Below are positions 61,191 to 64,000 of a stretch of 64,000 nucleotides of DNA, piece after piece; within the stretch, counting starts at the first letter, position 1, and each line of letters starts with the position of its first letter. Source of the DNA: Psychrobacillus sp042885655 (GTDB lineage Bacteria > Bacillota > Bacilli > Bacillales_A > Planococcaceae); NCBI RefSeq assembly GCF_042885655.1, contig NZ_JBHVRO010000010.1:62001-126000 (forward strand), in the 5' to 3' direction. The position numbers and the translations under genes were made by a program. Below the pieces are notes generated by a model. That model worked only from the letters and a program-made list of their open reading frames with translations. It was not told the origin of the DNA and searched no databases.

Positions 61191-61234
61191 GATTCATTAC
61201 CTCCTGCTATTCTTTCGAAGATTTAAGTTTCTTA

Positions 61235-61435
61235 TTATTTCATGTAAGTAAGTAAAGTTTTGATACGTTTGTAATCGCCTGAAGAAGCTACTTTAGTTTT
61301 ACGTAGTTTACGTTTAGCTTTAGTAGATTTGTTAGCGAATAAGTGGCTTCCAAAAGCACGGTCATGTTTTAATTTTCCTGTACCCGTTTTTTTGAAACGC
61401 TTTGCAGCTCCACGGTGAGTTTTCATTTTCGGCAT
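61235..61435 (-). CDS. rpmI: 50S ribosomal protein L35
   Basis: 66 residues, strongly basic: MPKMKTHRGAAKRFKKTGTGKLKHDRAFGSHLFANKSTKAKRKLRK. Between infC and rplT in the usual order. Confidence 0.98.
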   Translation of the reverse strand: MPKMKTHRGAAKRFKKTGTGKLKHDRAFGSHLFANKSTKAKRKLRKTKVASSGDYKRIKTLLTYMK

Positions 61436-61465
61436 GTCGAATTCCTCCTAAACAATTGTACTCTA

Positions 61466-61984
61466 TTACTGTTTTTCGTTCTTTGGTGCAAGTACCAAGA
61501 ACATGCTACGGCCGTCCATTTTCGGTTTTGACTCGATTGTGGATACTTCCGTACAAGCTTCTGCAAATCTATCTAAGACACGTTGACCAATCTCTTTATG
61601 AGTGATGGCACGACCTTTAAAACGAATAGATGCTTTCACTTTATCTCCTTTTTCAAGGAACTTGATCGCGTTTTTCAATTTCGTTTGGAAATCATGTTCA
61701 TCGATTGTTGGGCTCAAACGAACCTCTTTCATCACGATGATCTTTTGATTTTTACGAACTTCGCGATCTTTCTTTTGCTGCTCAAATTTGAATTTACCAT
61801 AGTCCATGATACGAGCGACCGGCGGCTTGGCTTGAGGAGCCACAAGGACAAGATCCAAATTTACACGGCCGGCAATTTCAAGTGCTTCATTACGTGTTTT
61901 CAATCCTAATTGATCGCCATTTTGATCGATAACTCGTATTTCGCGTGCTCTTATGCCGTCGTTCACATACATGTCTTTGCTAAT
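61466..61984 (-). CDS. infC: Translation initiation factor IF-3 (AUU start)
   Basis: 172 residues. IF-3 checks the start codon on the 30S subunit. N-terminal domain (M)SKDMYVNDGIRAREIRVIDQNGDQLG and C-terminal domain IMKEVRLSPTIDEHDFQTKLKNAIKFLEKGDKVKASIRFKGRAITH. The first codon is ATT at 61984-61982: GGAGG lies 9 bases upstream and homologues start (M)SKD. There is no in-frame ATG, GTG or TTG between that ribosome-binding site and SKD. The rare AUU start is a known autoregulatory device of infC. Confidence 0.95.
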   Translation of the reverse strand: MSKDMYVNDGIRAREIRVIDQNGDQLGLKTRNEALEIAGRVNLDLVLVAPQAKPPVARIMDYGKFKFEQQKKDREVRKNQKIIVMKEVRLSPTIDEHDFQTKLKNAIKFLEKGDKVKASIRFKGRAITHKEIGQRVLDRFAEACTEVSTIESKPKMDGRSMFLVLAPKNEKQ

Positions 61985-62059
61985 AACAATCCACCTCCAA
62001 ATAGTGTCGCGAATACATGGTTTGGGCATAAATTCCGTAGAAACGAATTACTTACGCCG

Positions 62060-62245
62060 TTTTCGATCAAATAAAAAAACGAGCAGACATAAGATGTATG
62101 TCTGCCCGCCGATATGAGAACATGTAGAAATCTACATATTACAGTCGATCGTGTGCTTACCAGTCAACAACTTGCTGTGTCGAACAGGTGAGAAGCGGGC
62201 AGCCTCTTCTTATACCACAAACTTGTATTCAATAACCTTATTAAC
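62060..62245 (-). promoter_or_regulatory. L20-type leader of infC-rpmI-rplT
   Basis: A structured 5' region ending in a perfect terminator: GCAGACATA/TATGTCTGC (62083-62091 with 62097-62105) followed by TCG and seven T on the minus strand. Upstream stems such as ATGTAGA/TCTACAT lie at 62131-62147. Position and form fit the Bacillales L20 leader, where excess L20 stabilises the terminator. Confidence 0.88.
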
Positions 62246-62281
62246 TATATCATGTCACATATTCTGTGTCAACAATTTTTA

Positions 62282-64000
62282 TTAATGTTGTACTTCTTCT
62301 TGAATGCGAACTAGGAAATCTTCGAAAGGAATACTTTCAGAGTTCTGTTCTCCATATTTACGAACATTTACATTACCTGCTTCTAATTCTTTATCACCAA
62401 GAACAAGCATATATGGAATCTTGTGCATTTGTGCTTCGCGAATTTTATAACCCAGTTTCTCTTCTCGGTCATCCATTTCTACACGGAAGCCGGCAGCCAC
62501 TAATTGTTCCTCTATTTTTTTTGCATATTCGAAATGTACTTCATTAGATACAGGGATAATTTCTACTTGTACAGGTGCTAACCATGTTGGGAAAGCTCCT
62601 TTGTACTCTTCGATCAAGAATGCAACAAATCGTTCCATTGTAGAAACAACACCACGGTGAATTACTACTGGACGATGTGGCTTTCCATCTTCTCCAACGT
62701 ATGTTAAATCAAAACGTTCTGGTAATAAGAAGTCAAGTTGAACAGTTGACAACGTTTCTTCTTTTCCGATAGCAGTTTTTACTTGAACATCAAGCTTTGG
62801 ACCGTAAAATGCCGCTTCATCTTCTGCTTCAAAATAATCTAGGCCAAGCTCGTCCATTGCTTCTTTTAACATGCTTTGCGCTTTTTCCCACATTTCATCG
62901 TTATCAAAATATTTTTCTTTGTTTTGTGGGTCACGGTATGACAAACGGAATGAATAATCTTCTAGGTTAAAATCTTTATATACAGAAATAATCAACTCTA
63001 CAACTTTTTGGAACTCAGCTTTAATTTGATCAGGGCGAACGAATAAATGAGCATCATTCAAAGTCATCCCACGAACACGTTGTAAACCTGAAACTGCACC
63101 TGACATTTCATAACGGTGCATTGTACCAAGCTCTGCGATACGAAGTGGCAGATTTCGATATGAGTGCATTCCGTTCTTGAATATCATCATATGGTGTGGA
63201 CAGTTCATTGGACGTAATACTAGTGTCTCGTTATCCATTTCCATCGGAGGGAACATAGAATCTTGATAATGATCCCAGTGTCCTGATGTTTCATAAAGTT
63301 CTTTTGAACCTAGCACTGGCGTATAAACATGTTTATATCCAAGTTTTAGCTCTTTATCAACAATATAACGCTCAATAACACGGCGAATTGTCGCACCATT
63401 TGGTAACCATAGTGGTAAGCCTTGACCAACTTTTAATGAATTAGTGAATAACGCTAATTCTTTCCCAATTTTACGGTGGTCACGTTCTTTTGCTTCCTCT
63501 AACATTTTTAAATGTGCTTGAAGGTCTTCTTTTTTAAAGAATGCAGTACCGTAAATACGTTGAAGCATTTTGTTGTCGCTATTTCCACGCCAATATGCAC
63601 CAGCGATACTTAATAATTTAAATTCTTTTAATTTTCCAGTTGAAGGGACATGCACTCCACGGCAAAGGTCGAAAAATTCTCCTTGCTCATAAATAGATAC
63701 TTGTTCTCCTTCAGGGATTGCTTCTAGAAGTTCTACTTTATATTCATCATCTTTAAATTTATCAAAGGCTACTTGACGAGATACATCATGTCTTACAATT
63801 TCAATGTTTTCATTAATAATTTTTTTCATTTCTTTTTCAATTAGCACTAAATCATCTGCTGTTATTGGCTCTGGCGAATCAATGTCGTAATAAAACCCAT
63901 TTTCAATAACTGGACCAATGCCAAGTTTTACATCTTTAAACATACGTTTCACTGCTTGCGCAAGTAAATGCGCTGAACTATGACGTAATATTTCTAACGC
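62282..64000 (-). CDS. thrS: Threonyl-tRNA synthetase (5' end outside window)
   Basis: 572 codons are visible; the start and about 70 residues of the TGS domain lie beyond 64000. The editing domain begins with HSSAHLLAQAVKRMF and includes FFDLCRGVHVPSTGKLK. Catalytic core: TSGHWDHYQDSMFPP, VLRPMNCPHHMMIF (zinc-binding Cys), RYEMSGAVSGLQRVRGMTLNDAHLF and RGVVSTMERFVAFLIE. The C-terminal anticodon-binding domain ends the protein. A GTG at 63952 is internal, not the start. Confidence 0.97.
   Translation of the reverse strand, partial: ALEILRHSSAHLLAQAVKRMFKDVKLGIGPVIENGFYYDIDSPEPITADDLVLIEKEMKKIINENIEIVRHDVSRQVAFDKFKDDEYKVELLEAIPEGEQVSIYEQGEFFDLCRGVHVPSTGKLKEFKLLSIAGAYWRGNSDNKMLQRIYGTAFFKKEDLQAHLKMLEEAKERDHRKIGKELALFTNSLKVGQGLPLWLPNGATIRRVIERYIVDKELKLGYKHVYTPVLGSKELYETSGHWDHYQDSMFPPMEMDNETLVLRPMNCPHHMMIFKNGMHSYRNLPLRIAELGTMHRYEMSGAVSGLQRVRGMTLNDAHLFVRPDQIKAEFQKVVELIISVYKDFNLEDYSFRLSYRDPQNKEKYFDNDEMWEKAQSMLKEAMDELGLDYFEAEDEAAFYGPKLDVQVKTAIGKEETLSTVQLDFLLPERFDLTYVGEDGKPHRPVVIHRGVVSTMERFVAFLIEEYKGAFPTWLAPVQVEIIPVSNEVHFEYAKKIEEQLVAAGFRVEMDDREEKLGYKIREAQMHKIPYMLVLGDKELEAGNVNVRKYGEQNSESIPFEDFLVRIQEEVQH

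Overview
This window is chromosomal DNA from a low-GC, endospore-forming member of the Bacillales. The gene order racE-ysmB-gerE-ysmA-sdhBAC-yslB-lysC-uvrC-trxA-etfAB-enoyl-CoA hydratase-fadR-lcfA-yshE-mutS2-polX-cvpA-zapA-rnhC, and later pheST-ysgA-sspI and ysdCBA-rplT-rpmI-infC-thrS, follows the Bacillus subtilis backbone. GerE and SspI mark a spore former. The dispersed repeats and codon use suggest a Psychrobacillus/Lysinibacillus-like relative (Caryophanaceae); this genus-level guess is inference.

Layout: 1-6.9 kb holds wall, spore and respiratory genes (glutamate racemase, GerE, succinate dehydrogenase). 7.6-9.2 kb is aspartokinase behind a lysine riboswitch, with a well-placed internal start for its small subunit. 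9.2-23.8 kb carries DNA repair, thioredoxin, electron-transfer flavoprotein, beta-oxidation with its FadR operator, MutS2/PolX, division and RNase HIII genes. 24.4-39.1 kb is the most interesting part: sigma-54 (with a CcpA cre site in its leader), then a hut-like catabolic cluster (HutH-like lyase, M20 hydrolase, HutI-like amidohydrolase, amino-acid ABC transporter, HutU-like hydratase), a RocR-like sigma-54 activator, and a second nearly identical HutU-like gene. Both hydratase genes have the same sigma-54 promoter and a similarly spaced pair of upstream elements. The lyase, hydratase and amidohydrolase all depart from classical Hut enzymes at substrate-contact or catalytic positions and no hutG is present, so the pathway may act on a modified histidine or other imidazole compound.

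39.2-44 kb holds small accessory genes, a broken Nudix gene fused to a shortened DUF402 gene, an MFS transporter and a 20-bp tandem repeat. 44-49 kb is pheST with its T-box leader, ysgA and sspI. 49-56.5 kb is an accessory region: two XRE-regulator/membrane-protein loci, a YesK-like protein, an IS110 transposase stub, a membrane gene broken at two homopolymers, DUF5412 and DUF5694 genes, and a local family of AT-rich repeats. 56.6-64 kb returns to backbone: argF with ArgR-type boxes, ysdC, a dUTPase, ysdB with a sigma-W-type promoter, ysdA, rplT-rpmI-infC behind an L20-type leader, and thrS, which runs off the window.

Many intergenic gaps hold hairpin-rich dispersed repeats. At least one family (three copies of about 248 bp at 7.0, 25.8 and 26.2 kb) keeps both of its stems by paired base changes, which argues for selection on structure. 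No rRNA, tRNA or CRISPR array was seen.
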